From: JAAXHE01 sp964551635
GTDB lineage: Bacteria; Latescibacterota; UBA2968; GCA-2709665
Direction of reading: 5' to 3'
Assembly (NCBI GenBank): GCA_964551635.1
Contig: CAZKDZ010000058.1
Location: forward strand, 1-50,706
Length of the DNA stretch: 50,706 bases
A program made the translations under genes and the position numbers. The notes under the pieces are model-generated. The model worked only from the letters and a program-made list of their open reading frames with translations, was not told where the DNA came from and made no database searches. The first letter of the stretch is position 1, and each line of letters opens with the position of its first letter. Shown here piece after piece: positions 25,199 to 34,188 of this stretch.

Positions 25199-28100
25199 TC
25201 ATCCATCGATGCGCAGAAATCGCAGATCGGATTTCTCGCGCCCGAATATCAACTCGTCCTTTACTCCATCCGGCCGGCGCACCTCCAGCCGTTCACCGTC
25301 CCATCTGCACGCGGGTACACGCGTATCACGGATATCCGGCCAGATGACCGTCAGCAATTCCACCTCGCGACCGGCCTCTGCGGTTGCATGCAGCACACGG
25401 TCCGTAAGCCGGGTCATCACGCAGTCCGGCGGCGCGACGTGGTCCAGAGTCACAGCCGGTCCGGCGAACGCCAGAGAAAGTCTCGTCTTGATTCCCCTGA
25501 TTTCACAACCCTCGTCCGAGTTGACGATCTCTCCAGCAGTATGCGCCATAAACGTCACCTGCGCCGGCAACGCGCTCCACACTTCATCCAGAACAACCAG
25601 GTACCGCCCGTCTACCATGACGACGTGGCGGCGGGCACGTCCGACGTCGTCTCCGAACGACCTGTCCGCCTCCGCCGCGATGGCCAGATGCCGGGACGCC
25701 TCGTCCCGGTACAGGAACGTCCCGGTTCCCGGTCCCTGCGGCCTGCCGTTAACCAGCGTGGTGCTGTATCCCTCCGGTGGCGTACTGTAGTCGTGGCTGC
25801 GCCGGATCAGCGGTTCTCCCCCGGCCACCACCTGGATCGCGTTCAGATCCCGGCTCGTATGGCCGAAACCGGGAGCGGCGTATCCGCTCTTGAACGACAC
25901 GTACAGCGCCGGATCCGGCCATTCCGATGCGAGAGCGGCCCACCGGATCTCCTCGTAGACCCGCAGGCGCTTCAGCCCCGTCATTATGGATCCCATCAAT
26001 GCCGGCGCCGGCCTGTCGCCCACAACGGTACGTGACGCCTCGTGCTGGTAGGGAATCCGTGGAGAGCGCCACATCACGGTATACCAGTCGGACCGCCTGT
26101 TTTCGCCCTCGCCGCCGTATGCGTCCGCATACAGTGAAAGGAGGGGTTGGTCGAACCGATGCGCCAGGAGATGCAGAAAAGGCGCCGCTCCGGTGTTCAT
26201 ACCGTCGTTGAACCCCGCCGGGATCCCGCGCGGCGTGAAATAGACGGGAAAATACCCCGCGTCACGCATGCCCGGCAATGAAAAAACACCGTCGTCCGCA
26301 CCCGTTGCGGATTCCATTGCCGCGCCGTGCAGTATGACCCCGCGCAGGAACACCGCCCAGTAGTTTATGGATTCCGGCCAGGACCCATCTGCCGGGAACG
26401 CGCGCATCGGCGTTCCGATGTCTTCCCTGGCGATCCTCAGGACGGCTTCCGCGTCCAGCGCTTCATCCCGGAGGCAAAGCGCCAGCACGGTCGCCACGCT
26501 ATCCGAAATCGGCGTCAGATTTGCAATCCTCCCCTTCCAGTACGCCTGGTCGTTCTCCATGGCCCACTGGTACACCAGCAGCCCGTTCTCGACCAGCCGA
26601 TCCCTGAGTACCCTGCGTTCGTCCGACGCGATCAGTTCTCCCAGCCAGTCCATCGCCAGCGCGCAGTACATCGCCTTCCACATCAAGTCGGGATCCGCAC
26701 CGTATACCCTCGGGTCTCCCCAGAGTACGTGTTCCACGAGCACCCGGACCATCTTCCCGGCAAGCAATCCGTAGCGTTCATCTCCCTCGATCAGATAGAC
26801 CAGGGCCGCGGCCATCATCTGGTGCGGGTCCCGCTGAAACAGCGTATCCTCCGCGTGACCCTGCATCAGCAGGTCATCGCCGGCGAGCAGGTCGTCGATC
26901 GCGATCTCGCGGACCTCGGTCCCGTCGGGCGTGAGGCTGCACTCCGTAATCGCCCCTCGATGAAGCACCTCATCCACCTGTGCCTTCATCGCATCATAGT
27001 GCGGTTTCAGGCCCCCTTCCTTCGCCTGCACCCGCAGCCGCTCCACGTCCTCGCGTCGCAGCAGAACACATGGCTGCGGACCCGCGCCCATGACGTTGCA
27101 GGGACATTCCAGTCCGCCTGCGGCGTTCAACCCGACCGGCGCGAGGCGCAGCCTGTACCGTCCCCTTGGCACTTCACCGATATAGATTTCAAATGTCGTC
27201 TCGTCCGAATCCGCAACGACCGGGCCCCGGTCCAGCGTCTCGCCCGCGTCATTCACCATCGACGCCTGCCATTTCGAACCGGTCAGGCCTTCGCCAACCA
27301 TCCGGAATCGGCCGCGGCCGCGCTGATCGTTGCCCAACCGCAGCGGATCCAGCCGGACCCGCCGGTGCGGGATGAACTCGCATTGCGTTTCCGCCAGCAT
27401 CGCGCCGGTTTCCGGATCGGATATGGAAATCGCCAGGCGGTAAGGATACAGGAAGCCCCTGAACGTCCCGAACAGAACATCCAGACGCATCCGCGTTTCG
27501 CCCTCGCCGTGGGCCTGGTCCACGAAAACGCACTCGCGTCCGTATGGATCGACAAGCGCGACGCGAACATCCAGCTCTTCGGGCATCCTGGCCAAAGGCC
27601 TCAGATTCATCCTGAGTTCCTTTTGCATCAGACCCCCGTCGCGCAGGCTCAGATTCCCGATTTTCAGCCGTGGACTCAACACCAGGCAACCCAACCTGTC
27701 GACGCGAAGGGGATCGCCGACGGTCGGATACCGCACCGCCCGGCTCAGCGTGCTGACTTCCAGGCCGGGTTGAATGCGCGAAAGACCGTTGACCACGAAT
27801 CCGTCCGGCAACATCTCGGGCGGCGGCGTATCCGTCCAATCGGTGAACCGGGACACGTTTAGCGGAATCTGCCGCCCGGACCGGGGACGAACGCCGAGCA
27901 TGCTCCAGGGCGCCGTCAGACGCGCTGACCAGCCATTCCCGCCCGGTTCCACGTCGAACGTTGCCCGCTCCGCGCCGTCGGGCAAGCGGACCGTCCCATC
28001 CGAAAGGCACTCCAGCTGAAGAAGCCTGTCCGACCCCGTCACGATCGACACGACAATACGGTCCTCTCCTTCTGTACGGCCTTCACAGGCCGCCGAAACC

Positions 28101-28345
28101 TCCAGCGCCTCCCGGGTCCAGAACGCGGAGACCCGCGTACCTCCCCGCGGCCGATCCAGAAGCGGGCGGGCGGGATCCATCATATTTCGCGTTCCCCGGC
28201 GCTTCGCGTACTCGAATCCGGTCAGCTTGGAACTCCGGCGGCTGTCCCAGATGTGCTTCGCAATCTCCATCCGGGCGAGTTCCCCCAGCACCGTGGATTC
28301 CCGCCCCGCGGGCCATTCGTCTTTCCGATTCAGTTCGATTTCCAT
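25199..28345 (-). CDS. Large heparinase II/III-like protein with N-terminal carbohydrate-binding-like region
   Basis: About 1048 residues if translation starts at ATG 28345; the frame is open to 28489 but that part contains low-complexity junk-like sequence. No good ribosome site marks any candidate start, so the N-terminus is uncertain. Residues about 50-200 resemble a CBM9-like module (AFWTREALEVSAACEG, WSARLTAPWSMLGVRP). A long beta-rich middle is followed by an alpha/alpha toroid (HQMMAAALVYLIEGDERYGLLAGKM, MYCALAMDWLGELI) and a C-terminal beta-sandwich (GFGHTSRDLNAIQVVAGGEPLI, RRHVVMVDGRYLVVLDE). It probably acts on uronic-acid polysaccharide. Confidence 0.8.
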   Translation of the reverse strand: MEIELNRKDEWPAGRESTVLGELARMEIAKHIWDSRRSSKLTGFEYAKRRGTRNMMDPARPLLDRPRGGTRVSAFWTREALEVSAACEGRTEGEDRIVVSIVTGSDRLLQLECLSDGTVRLPDGAERATFDVEPGGNGWSARLTAPWSMLGVRPRSGRQIPLNVSRFTDWTDTPPPEMLPDGFVVNGLSRIQPGLEVSTLSRAVRYPTVGDPLRVDRLGCLVLSPRLKIGNLSLRDGGLMQKELRMNLRPLARMPEELDVRVALVDPYGRECVFVDQAHGEGETRMRLDVLFGTFRGFLYPYRLAISISDPETGAMLAETQCEFIPHRRVRLDPLRLGNDQRGRGRFRMVGEGLTGSKWQASMVNDAGETLDRGPVVADSDETTFEIYIGEVPRGRYRLRLAPVGLNAAGGLECPCNVMGAGPQPCVLLRREDVERLRVQAKEGGLKPHYDAMKAQVDEVLHRGAITECSLTPDGTEVREIAIDDLLAGDDLLMQGHAEDTLFQRDPHQMMAAALVYLIEGDERYGLLAGKMVRVLVEHVLWGDPRVYGADPDLMWKAMYCALAMDWLGELIASDERRVLRDRLVENGLLVYQWAMENDQAYWKGRIANLTPISDSVATVLALCLRDEALDAEAVLRIAREDIGTPMRAFPADGSWPESINYWAVFLRGVILHGAAMESATGADDGVFSLPGMRDAGYFPVYFTPRGIPAGFNDGMNTGAAPFLHLLAHRFDQPLLSLYADAYGGEGENRRSDWYTVMWRSPRIPYQHEASRTVVGDRPAPALMGSIMTGLKRLRVYEEIRWAALASEWPDPALYVSFKSGYAAPGFGHTSRDLNAIQVVAGGEPLIRRSHDYSTPPEGYSTTLVNGRPQGPGTGTFLYRDEASRHLAIAAEADRSFGDDVGRARRHVVMVDGRYLVVLDEVWSALPAQVTFMAHTAGEIVNSDEGCEIRGIKTRLSLAFAGPAVTLDHVAPPDCVMTRLTDRVLHATAEAGREVELLTVIWPDIRDTRVPACRWDGERLEVRRPDGVKDELIFGREKSDLRFLRIDG

Positions 28346-28773
28346 TATTTCGGCCAATCTGGCAGGGCGCCCTGCGTTTCGGTTGTTTTCGGATTCCCTC
28401 TGCGCCTTCGTGTCTTCGTCTGAACCCGTTATTTCCTGGCCAAACGCATTGAATCCGGGAGGTCTCCCCGGACAGAACAATAACCACATTCAATTAAATA
28501 CAAAAGCGAATCATTGAAATAGATTATATTCCAAAATGGAATAGATCGTTACTGCGTGCTTGAACCCGTCGAGAGCGACAGAGATGATTAAGGATGATCG
28601 GTGTCGTGGCAAGAAGGGAAAGAGCTTAGAGGCTGGAGGCGACCCGAAAGAATGGACAACAGCGTTCTCGAAAAGAGCAAAGAAGCCGCCAGAGCAAATT
28701 TGACTCTGAAAGGCAATCGGGAGTCCCGCATGGGGCGTATACCAGCTGCGGACCGTTGAACTCGGGGTGGGGT
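28346..28773. other. Intergenic region with palindrome and TATAAT-like box
   Basis: Contains an inverted repeat TATTCC-AAAAT-GGAATA at 28527-28543 next to a minus-strand TATAAT (28528-28523), which could be the lyase promoter and its operator; no good -35 box is seen. Bases 28560-28773 hold no recognised gene. About 28395-28425 has degenerate GAAGACACGAAGGCGCAG-type sequence. Confidence 0.35.
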
Positions 28774-29077
28774 TTACCTGGAGCGATTCAGAGACTCGTA
28801 AACGACGTCATGTTTTCCGACAATGAGAAGGCGGCCTATCCCCAACGTCGGGAATCTTAATGGCAACTCTATACCTTCTATCCAACCTGATGCTGAATAC
28901 ATCTTTGTAACCGGCCACCAATTTGAATCTTCTGTTTTTCCCCAATGTATTTGTCGCAAGTGCCTTTATCGTATCGGGCATGTTGTCTTGAACCTGCGGG
29001 GGCAACTTTCGGGCTTGTCCGACGAATCTCCTGCTTGGCTCCTCCAATCTGATCGGCAAATAGGGGTGTCTTTCCAT
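28774..29077 (-). pseudogene. RelE/ParE-like toxin with a +1 frameshift
   Basis: From ATG 29077 the frame reads a RelE-type core: ARKLPPQVQDNMPDTIKAL (helix), then FKLVAGYKDVFSIRLDRRYRVAIKIPDVG (strands with the conserved S-I-R and Y-R-V). It then falls out of frame and stops early at 28808. The missing C-terminal strand, GRLLIVGKHDVVYESL, is present in the +1 frame and ends at 28774. The switch falls at a run of four G's near 28846; removing one G restores a protein of about 100 residues. RelE/ParE toxins are mRNA endonucleases or gyrase poisons. Either this is a recent inactivation, a sequencing error, or programmed slippage. The likely partner starts just upstream. Confidence 0.75.
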
Positions 29078-29081
29078 TCCA

Positions 29082-29582
29082 TCATTCCCACAGTTTTTTC
29101 AAGAATTCCTCCGGCGACTCACAGACGTCTTCCGGCGCAGGTTCGTTCAGAGCCTCATGAATCATGACGTGCCATCGAAGGTCCTGGCACATACCGATCA
29201 TCCCTTTAATGGATTCTATCAAAGTGTTCAGTGCATCTACCTGCCGGTTGTCGGTTTCCGGTCCGGCGCTATTGAGAAGCCGGACGAACGTCTTCAGACA
29301 CTTTTTCAACATCTCTTCGGAATTTTCCAGATGCTCGAAGGACACGTCTGTGTCCTCATAGGGCAACAGGTGCTTCAATCTGTCGGGATTCTTTACCGCC
29401 TCATTGTAGATGTTTTGCAGAAACGCGTTATGTCGTTTCGTATCCCGGTTCATTTCAACTGCAATTTTGACAAAGGACCTGACGGATTTTTCTCTGACGT
29501 CTCCGCAAACCCATGGTACATCAGTACTTACGATTCCCTGATTGAATGCCATCACCGTTGGTGTGAAAGCGATCCCTGCCAT
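29082..29582 (-). CDS. Unknown protein, possible antitoxin of the RelE-like toxin
   Basis: 166 residues from ATG 29582 (GGGGGAAAT upstream). The protein is helical and charged (VREKSVRSFVKIAVEMNRDTK, LENSEEMLKKCLKTFVRLL) and ends in EDVCESPEEFLKKLWE, the kind of tail that many antitoxins use to wrap their toxin. Its stop lies four bases before the toxin ATG, the spacing expected of an antitoxin-toxin pair. No DNA-binding motif is recognised and it is longer than usual antitoxins, so the assignment rests on context. No similarity to a named family is seen. Confidence 0.6.
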   Translation of the reverse strand: MAGIAFTPTVMAFNQGIVSTDVPWVCGDVREKSVRSFVKIAVEMNRDTKRHNAFLQNIYNEAVKNPDRLKHLLPYEDTDVSFEHLENSEEMLKKCLKTFVRLLNSAGPETDNRQVDALNTLIESIKGMIGMCQDLRWHVMIHEALNEPAPEDVCESPEEFLKKLWE

Positions 29583-29617
29583 ATTTCCCCCGGTGTTGCC
29601 TCGTTCGCAACTTCAAG

Positions 29618-29647
29618 AGAGTACCTCAGTGCACTACGGTTTGTCAA
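29618..29647 (-). promoter_or_regulatory. Putative promoter of the toxin-antitoxin pair
   Basis: Perfect TTGACA on the minus strand (29647-29642), 18 bases, then TACTCT (29623-29618). Transcription would begin about 30 bases before ATG 29582. A perfect inverted repeat GTACCG-GA-CGGTAC lies just upstream at 29662-29675 and could be an operator. Confidence 0.4.
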
Positions 29648-29661
29648 GTTCATTTGCAATA

Positions 29662-29675
29662 GTACCGGACGGTAC
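29662..29675. promoter_or_regulatory. Inverted repeat upstream of the TA promoter
   Basis: GTACCG and CGGTAC separated by GA form a perfect 14-base palindromic site 15 bases upstream of the -35 box. It is also 50 bases downstream of the preceding 2-hydroxyacid dehydrogenase stop. Confidence 0.35.
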
Positions 29676-29726
29676 GGGTGGCTGCGATTGCGGTCGCACA
29701 CCGGAGTCAACATCCCTTTAACGTCC

Positions 29727-30701
29727 TCACCCCGCCTCCGTAATCCTGTACGACGGCTCCAGCCCGCGTGCGATCCGGTGTACGTTTTCCGCGCAGGCCT
29801 CCCCGCGCCTCCTGGATGTGCCATACGTCTGACCCGCGGTATGGGGCGTGGCGACAACGTTCGGCAACTTCATAAACGGATGGTCCGCGGGCAAAGGCTC
29901 TTCGGCGAATACATCCAGCCCGGCGCCCCGGATCCGCCCGCTTCGCAGCGCCTCCACCAGCGCGTCCTCATCCGCAATCTCCCCTCTTGCCACGTTGATC
30001 AGCACCGCCGTGGGCTTCATCGCCGCCAGGGCCCGGCTGTCGATCATGTGCCGCGTCTTCGACGTCAGCGGCACGTGCAGCGAAACGTAATCGGCCTGAG
30101 CGAGAACTTCCTCCAGTTCCGACGGCGCCGCGAACACCTCCACACCCAGCTCATCCAGCCTTTCCCCGGGGATATCCACGGCATCTACGGCCGCAATCCG
30201 CATTCCCATCGCCTTCGCCCGCGCCGCCAGCGCCTGTCCGCTCGCACCCAGCCCCACAAGCGCCAGGGTTTTTCCGGACAGCTCCTCGCTCACCGGAAAG
30301 TAGAACACCTTCGAGCGGAGATTCCGCACGTGTTCGTCGAACTGCTTCGCGAAGTAGAGCATCAGGAACATCGCGTGTTCCGCCAGCGCCACCGCGCTGA
30401 ACGGGCCGGGGGTATTGGCCAGCATCAGACCTTTTTCAAGGAAATACGCCACGTCCACGTGGTCCACCCCGGTGCCCAGCACCTGCCACAGCTTCACGCG
30501 CGCAGCCAGCGCGGCGTCGATAAGGGACCGTGTGCCAACCGACCCGCCCTGGTCCACCACCACGTCCACGTCCTCGAACTGCCAGGCCATGGGTTTCTCG
30601 GGATCGTACAGGCATACCGTATGCCCCTCTCCCACCGCCGATCTGAAATCGTCGTACCACGGCTGGAGCATGCCGGGCACGCTCAGGTAAAGTACCTTCA
30701 T
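29727..30701 (-). CDS. D-isomer-specific 2-hydroxyacid dehydrogenase
   Basis: 324 residues from ATG 30701 with GGGAGAAAGG upstream. NAD-binding motif LVGLGASGQALAARAKAMG near 150. The catalytic triad is present: Arg in NVARGEIADED, Glu in DVFAEEPLPADHP and His in TPHTAGQT. Reduces a 2-keto acid or oxidises a 2-hydroxy acid; phosphoglycerate, glyoxylate or sugar-acid substrates are all possible. It lies 551 bases downstream of the DUF6785 operon across two palindromic elements, so it is probably a separate transcript. Confidence 0.93.
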   Translation of the reverse strand: MKVLYLSVPGMLQPWYDDFRSAVGEGHTVCLYDPEKPMAWQFEDVDVVVDQGGSVGTRSLIDAALAARVKLWQVLGTGVDHVDVAYFLEKGLMLANTPGPFSAVALAEHAMFLMLYFAKQFDEHVRNLRSKVFYFPVSEELSGKTLALVGLGASGQALAARAKAMGMRIAAVDAVDIPGERLDELGVEVFAAPSELEEVLAQADYVSLHVPLTSKTRHMIDSRALAAMKPTAVLINVARGEIADEDALVEALRSGRIRGAGLDVFAEEPLPADHPFMKLPNVVATPHTAGQTYGTSRRRGEACAENVHRIARGLEPSYRITEAG

Positions 30702-30803
30702 GAGTTACCTTTCTCCCGGTTGCATTCAGACGTTCGTCAGATATATCATCCCCACCCCCAAACGACCCCCGTTCCGTTACCATCTCTCGTGAAGGCGGTG
30801 AGA

Positions 30804-30917
30804 GGGTAGACGGGAGACGGTAGAAGAAACCCTTGCCCTATAGGGTCGTCTAACCTGCCTCTGGCATGAGTTGTAATCCTCGCCGGGCAGCCAATCTCTC
30901 CCGTCTTGCGTCTACCC
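30804..30917. repeat. Dispersed palindromic element, copy A
   Basis: Starts GGGTAGACGGGAGACGGTAGA and ends with TCTCCCGTCTTGCGTCTACCC, with an inner CCTTGCCC block and a CTGCCTCTGGCATGAG block. Same orientation as copy B, opposite to copies C and D. The termini are inverted repeats, so the whole unit can fold into a long imperfect hairpin. No open reading frame. Confidence 0.75.
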
Positions 30918-31115
30918 GCTTCCGAGACCTACCCCCTGACCCCGTTCCTGAAGGAAGGGGGAACCGGGGTTCATCGGTGTCTTGTCTTTGAGAAAAAACG
31001 GAGATGACGTTATCGCGTCAATGCGAGTCTATATGGGAAGGCGTCAACGCAACGTTTCGCTTTTCTCCCCCTTTCCTTCACGAGAGAGGGCCGGGGGGAG
31101 AGGTCGCGTAAAGAC

Positions 31116-31228
31116 GGGTAGACGGTAGAAGATATCCTTGCCCGATCGGGACATCTGACCTGCCTCCGGCACGAAGAGAAACCTCACAAGGCAGGACATC
31201 TCTCCCGTCTAACGTCTTACGTCTACCC
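31116..31228. repeat. Dispersed palindromic element, copy B
   Basis: GGGTAGACGGTAGA at the left and GTCTTACGTCTACCC at the right. The inner blocks GATATCCTTGCCCG, CTGCCTCCGGCACGA and CCTCACAAGGCAGGACATCTC match, in reverse complement, the right and left parts of copies C and D. About 113 bases. Confidence 0.8.
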
Positions 31229-31252
31229 GCCTTTAGCTGATAGCTGTCTTTT

Positions 31253-33253
31253 TTAATAATTATGAAACCCGTGCCCCTGTCCGGGAAACCAGATCAGGTC
31301 GACGACCTGCGCAATGCCGATGCCAACGCAGTACCCGATTACGGTCCCGTAGAAAAACGGCTTGGCCTTCTCGTACATCCGAGGCCCCCCGTAGTGCACG
31401 ATCAGCAGCTTGGCGGCCCATACCAGCATGATGCTCAGAACATAATACCTGGGTCCGGTCGTATACTGGAACGCCAGGCCCAGCGGGTGCAGCGGCCACC
31501 AGGGAAACCACGTCCGCAGCAGCGCCAGCAGGCCAGCCTCGGCCGCGCCGAAGAGCCACACCCCCAGCTTCTGCGGATCGAACACGGTCCGGTCGGTTTC
31601 GCCGATGGACGTTGCGAGGCCATTGAATATGCCGTGAGGACCCTCCCATAGCGTCCACGACCTCAGAAACAGTGCGGACTCCGTGTAGCAGTAGTAGACG
31701 ATGAAGCCCACGCAGACCGCAAAGCTGACCACGAATCCCACAAAAACCGTCCCGCCGATCCATTCCCTGCGGGATTTCAGGTGGTCCATCGCCTTCAGAT
31801 GATGGGGCAGCATCTGAATCGTCTGCAACCTTCCGCCGCCAAAGAAGACGCTGCTGTTCAATAAACCCAGTCCCACGAGGTTCCGGGTGTCCATCGTGGC
31901 CGTGCCCGTGATGGACTTCAGCCACCATCCGCCCTTGCCGCCCACGGGAACCAGATACCCGAACCCCGTCGCCGCCATGTATTTCGCCACGGTGAAATAC
32001 GCAATGAACATCAACGTCATCTGCCCCAGGGCGAGGCTGAACGAGAGGCCCACGGCCATGAAGAACCCGCCGACGAAACTCGCGCAGACCAGGAGTCCCG
32101 CCACGGCGGTCCGGTAGGTCACCGGACCCTCACCCTCGCCGCCCCCTTCCCAGGCCTTCTTCCAGACGAACACGAGGTGACGCCTCGCCATCCACAGCGA
32201 CCACACCACCAGGACCGTCATTGCCCCATGGCTTTCCAGATTGACAATTTCGATTCCCGTGGAAGGCTGACCCGCCATGCCCACGGTGAATCCCGTCCGG
32301 GTCATCACGCCGACCTTCACCACCGCCAGCAGACCCATGAACCAGAAGCTGAACAGCAGGTCCAGTCGACACAGATAACCCAGGCCGATGACCAGCGGCA
32401 GGATCCGGTAGTAGACGCGCGGGAAATTCTGGGCAACCACCATCCATTTGGTATTTACCGAATCGAACAGCGTCACGCGCGGCACCTGGGGGTACCAGAA
32501 CGTGATGATGTTCCAGCAGATGATGCCGGCGGTCCACGCAAAGCCCAGCCAGAACACGGGCGACCGGAAGAGCTTCGGAATGGCCTGACCCGGCCCGATC
32601 CCCTCGGTCAGGTCCGTGGGAAAACTGACCAGCGGATAAGTCAGCCGCTCGGCGTCGGCCCACTGGCGATGGAAGATCGTGGTAACGAAAAAAGCCACGC
32701 CCACCATGGCGAGGCTTCCTGCCAGCCACCAGCCCACCGGCGCCAACCATCCGGACCAGGGAACGGTCTCCCCCTTGCGCAGCCCGAAGTAGAACCGGTC
32801 CACGATTTCCGGCACGGGCTCTGGGAACGCCCAGTGCGGTAACTCGTCGAGAAACAGGTCCGCCCAGCGGTTCTCGGGGGTCGCGAAGAAATGCGGCGCG
32901 GGCAGCGCCCCCGTCATATATCCGGTCCAGCCCACCCCGGGCATCATCCCCGCGATCCAGGCCATGGCGAAGATGACCATCATCTCGGTGCGGGAAAGCA
33001 CGCTGCGCGGCGCAACCCGGGCGATCGCCATATTGACGACGACCCAGATTGTAAATACCAGGATCAACGAGACGGGGAAATTCGACTTGACCAGCGACCC
33101 AACGTGCAGCACCATTGACCCGGCGATCCCGTAGTAGGCCGATGCGGCCGCCGTCAACAGGCCCAGAACCACAGACCGCGCGGTGATGCCGCTCCGCGCG
33201 GAAACGGGGTCGTCAGAACGGTTCCGGTGATCGTCAAGACGCGCCTGAGTCAT
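31253..33253 (-). CDS. DUF6785-type polytopic membrane protein (putative transporter)
   Basis: 666 residues, with about 14 hydrophobic segments spread along the length (for example SVVLGLLTAAASAYYGIAGSM, LILVFTIWVVVNMAIARV, TVFVGFVVSFAVCVGFIVYYC, FFYGTVIGYCVGIGIAQVV). The overall look is that of the DUF6785/OPT-like family common in Planctomycetes and Latescibacterota-type genomes. Conserved loop features include MPGVGWTGYMTG and ERLTYPLVSFP. The family has no proven substrate; oligopeptide-transporter similarity and the preceding sugar-metabolism genes suggest uptake of a small organic nutrient. Last gene of a four-gene operon. Confidence 0.85.
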   Translation of the reverse strand: MTQARLDDHRNRSDDPVSARSGITARSVVLGLLTAAASAYYGIAGSMVLHVGSLVKSNFPVSLILVFTIWVVVNMAIARVAPRSVLSRTEMMVIFAMAWIAGMMPGVGWTGYMTGALPAPHFFATPENRWADLFLDELPHWAFPEPVPEIVDRFYFGLRKGETVPWSGWLAPVGWWLAGSLAMVGVAFFVTTIFHRQWADAERLTYPLVSFPTDLTEGIGPGQAIPKLFRSPVFWLGFAWTAGIICWNIITFWYPQVPRVTLFDSVNTKWMVVAQNFPRVYYRILPLVIGLGYLCRLDLLFSFWFMGLLAVVKVGVMTRTGFTVGMAGQPSTGIEIVNLESHGAMTVLVVWSLWMARRHLVFVWKKAWEGGGEGEGPVTYRTAVAGLLVCASFVGGFFMAVGLSFSLALGQMTLMFIAYFTVAKYMAATGFGYLVPVGGKGGWWLKSITGTATMDTRNLVGLGLLNSSVFFGGGRLQTIQMLPHHLKAMDHLKSRREWIGGTVFVGFVVSFAVCVGFIVYYCYTESALFLRSWTLWEGPHGIFNGLATSIGETDRTVFDPQKLGVWLFGAAEAGLLALLRTWFPWWPLHPLGLAFQYTTGPRYYVLSIMLVWAAKLLIVHYGGPRMYEKAKPFFYGTVIGYCVGIGIAQVVDLIWFPGQGHGFHNY

Positions 33254-33312
33254 AGGTACCGGTCCCCCCGTGAAACCGGCGGGCTGTCGGTGGTTCGGTC
33301 ATCCCCGCCGTC

Positions 33313-34143
33313 TCATCCCCCCGGAACAAACCGCCTGAGATAGTCGACAGCTTTGGGGACCGCCGTCTCCTCCGCCTCCACCGCCTGACCTTCGTAGACC
33401 ACGGAAACCCAACCGTTAAAGTCTACGGCTCCCAGGATCTCGAAAATCTTGGGATAGTCCAGCCAGGCTTCTTCGCCGGTCTGAATCCGGTAAATCTTCG
33501 CGCGCACGTGTACGGCCAGAGGGGCCGTTTCGGCGATGCTCCCGTAAAAGTCCAGCGCGGGATCCTCTCTCCCGTTCGCTCCACTGGCGCCCGGCGATCC
33601 GACGTACTGTCCTGTGTCCAGGATATGCGAAAGATAGGCATTGTCCACGGTCTCAATGATGCGGCGTACGTCCTTCCCCGTCCGCGTAACGCACCCGTGG
33701 TTGTGGTTGTGCAGGCCGAGCACCACGCCCTTCTCTTCTCCATAGGCGGCAACCTCGCGCATACACGGCATCATCCGCGTCCAAACCTCCTCCTCCGTCG
33801 CGCCGCCGCGGACCCACGCCGCGAATATCCGCACCATAGGGACCCCCATGTAGGCAGCCACGTCCACCCACTTCTTAACATCGGAAACCACGCCGGCGAG
33901 CTCCGGCTCCGGTTTGCCGAAGTCGTTGCTCACGCCGATATAGGAGATCGCCAGCCCGCGCTTCAGACACCGCATCCTGATCTCACGCAGGTACGCCGGC
34001 TCCGTGGAGGCGAACGCCCCGGTATGGATGTCGATACCGTCCAGCCTCAACTCATACGCCCGGTCGATGAACCCTTCCAGGTCCATCGCGCCTTCCGCAA
34101 ACCTGTCCTTGTAGCTCAGCGACATGCAGCCCAGTTTCATCAT
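33313..34143 (-). CDS. Sugar phosphate isomerase/epimerase (xylose isomerase-like TIM barrel)
   Basis: 276 residues, starting at ATG 34143 or 34140 (GGAGGAG nine bases before the former). AP-endonuclease-2/xylose-isomerase-like barrel: MKLGCMSLSY strand 1, LRLDGIDIHTG strand 2, a metal-binding histidine and glutamate region KGVVLGLHNHNHG, and SHILDTGQYVGSPG followed by VSVVYEGQAVEAEETAV at the barrel end. Such enzymes interconvert sugars, inositol intermediates or keto sugars with a divalent metal. Cytoplasmic. Third gene of the operon with Gfo/Idh/MocA, class V aminotransferase and the membrane carrier. Confidence 0.87.
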   Translation of the reverse strand: MMKLGCMSLSYKDRFAEGAMDLEGFIDRAYELRLDGIDIHTGAFASTEPAYLREIRMRCLKRGLAISYIGVSNDFGKPEPELAGVVSDVKKWVDVAAYMGVPMVRIFAAWVRGGATEEEVWTRMMPCMREVAAYGEEKGVVLGLHNHNHGCVTRTGKDVRRIIETVDNAYLSHILDTGQYVGSPGASGANGREDPALDFYGSIAETAPLAVHVRAKIYRIQTGEEAWLDYPKIFEILGAVDFNGWVSVVYEGQAVEAEETAVPKAVDYLRRFVPGG

Positions 34144-34188
34144 CCCGCAGATCTCCTCCATAGTGCCCGAAAAAGGCTCTTCACGGAC

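Larger units (their letters stand above)
30702..31252. other. Repeat-rich intergenic region
   Basis: About 550 bases that contain palindromic elements A and B and, between them (about 30940-31105), a further pair of GC-rich complementary stretches (GAAGGAAGGGGGAACCGGGG and CCCCCTTTCCTTCACGAGAG). No gene is seen. Confidence 0.7.

Noticed and set aside
28395..28425. GAAGACACGAAGGCGCAG-type sequence in the long N-terminal extension of the large lyase.
   Set aside because: A common degenerate intergenic motif in many genomes; taken as a sign that the extension is not coding rather than as a feature.
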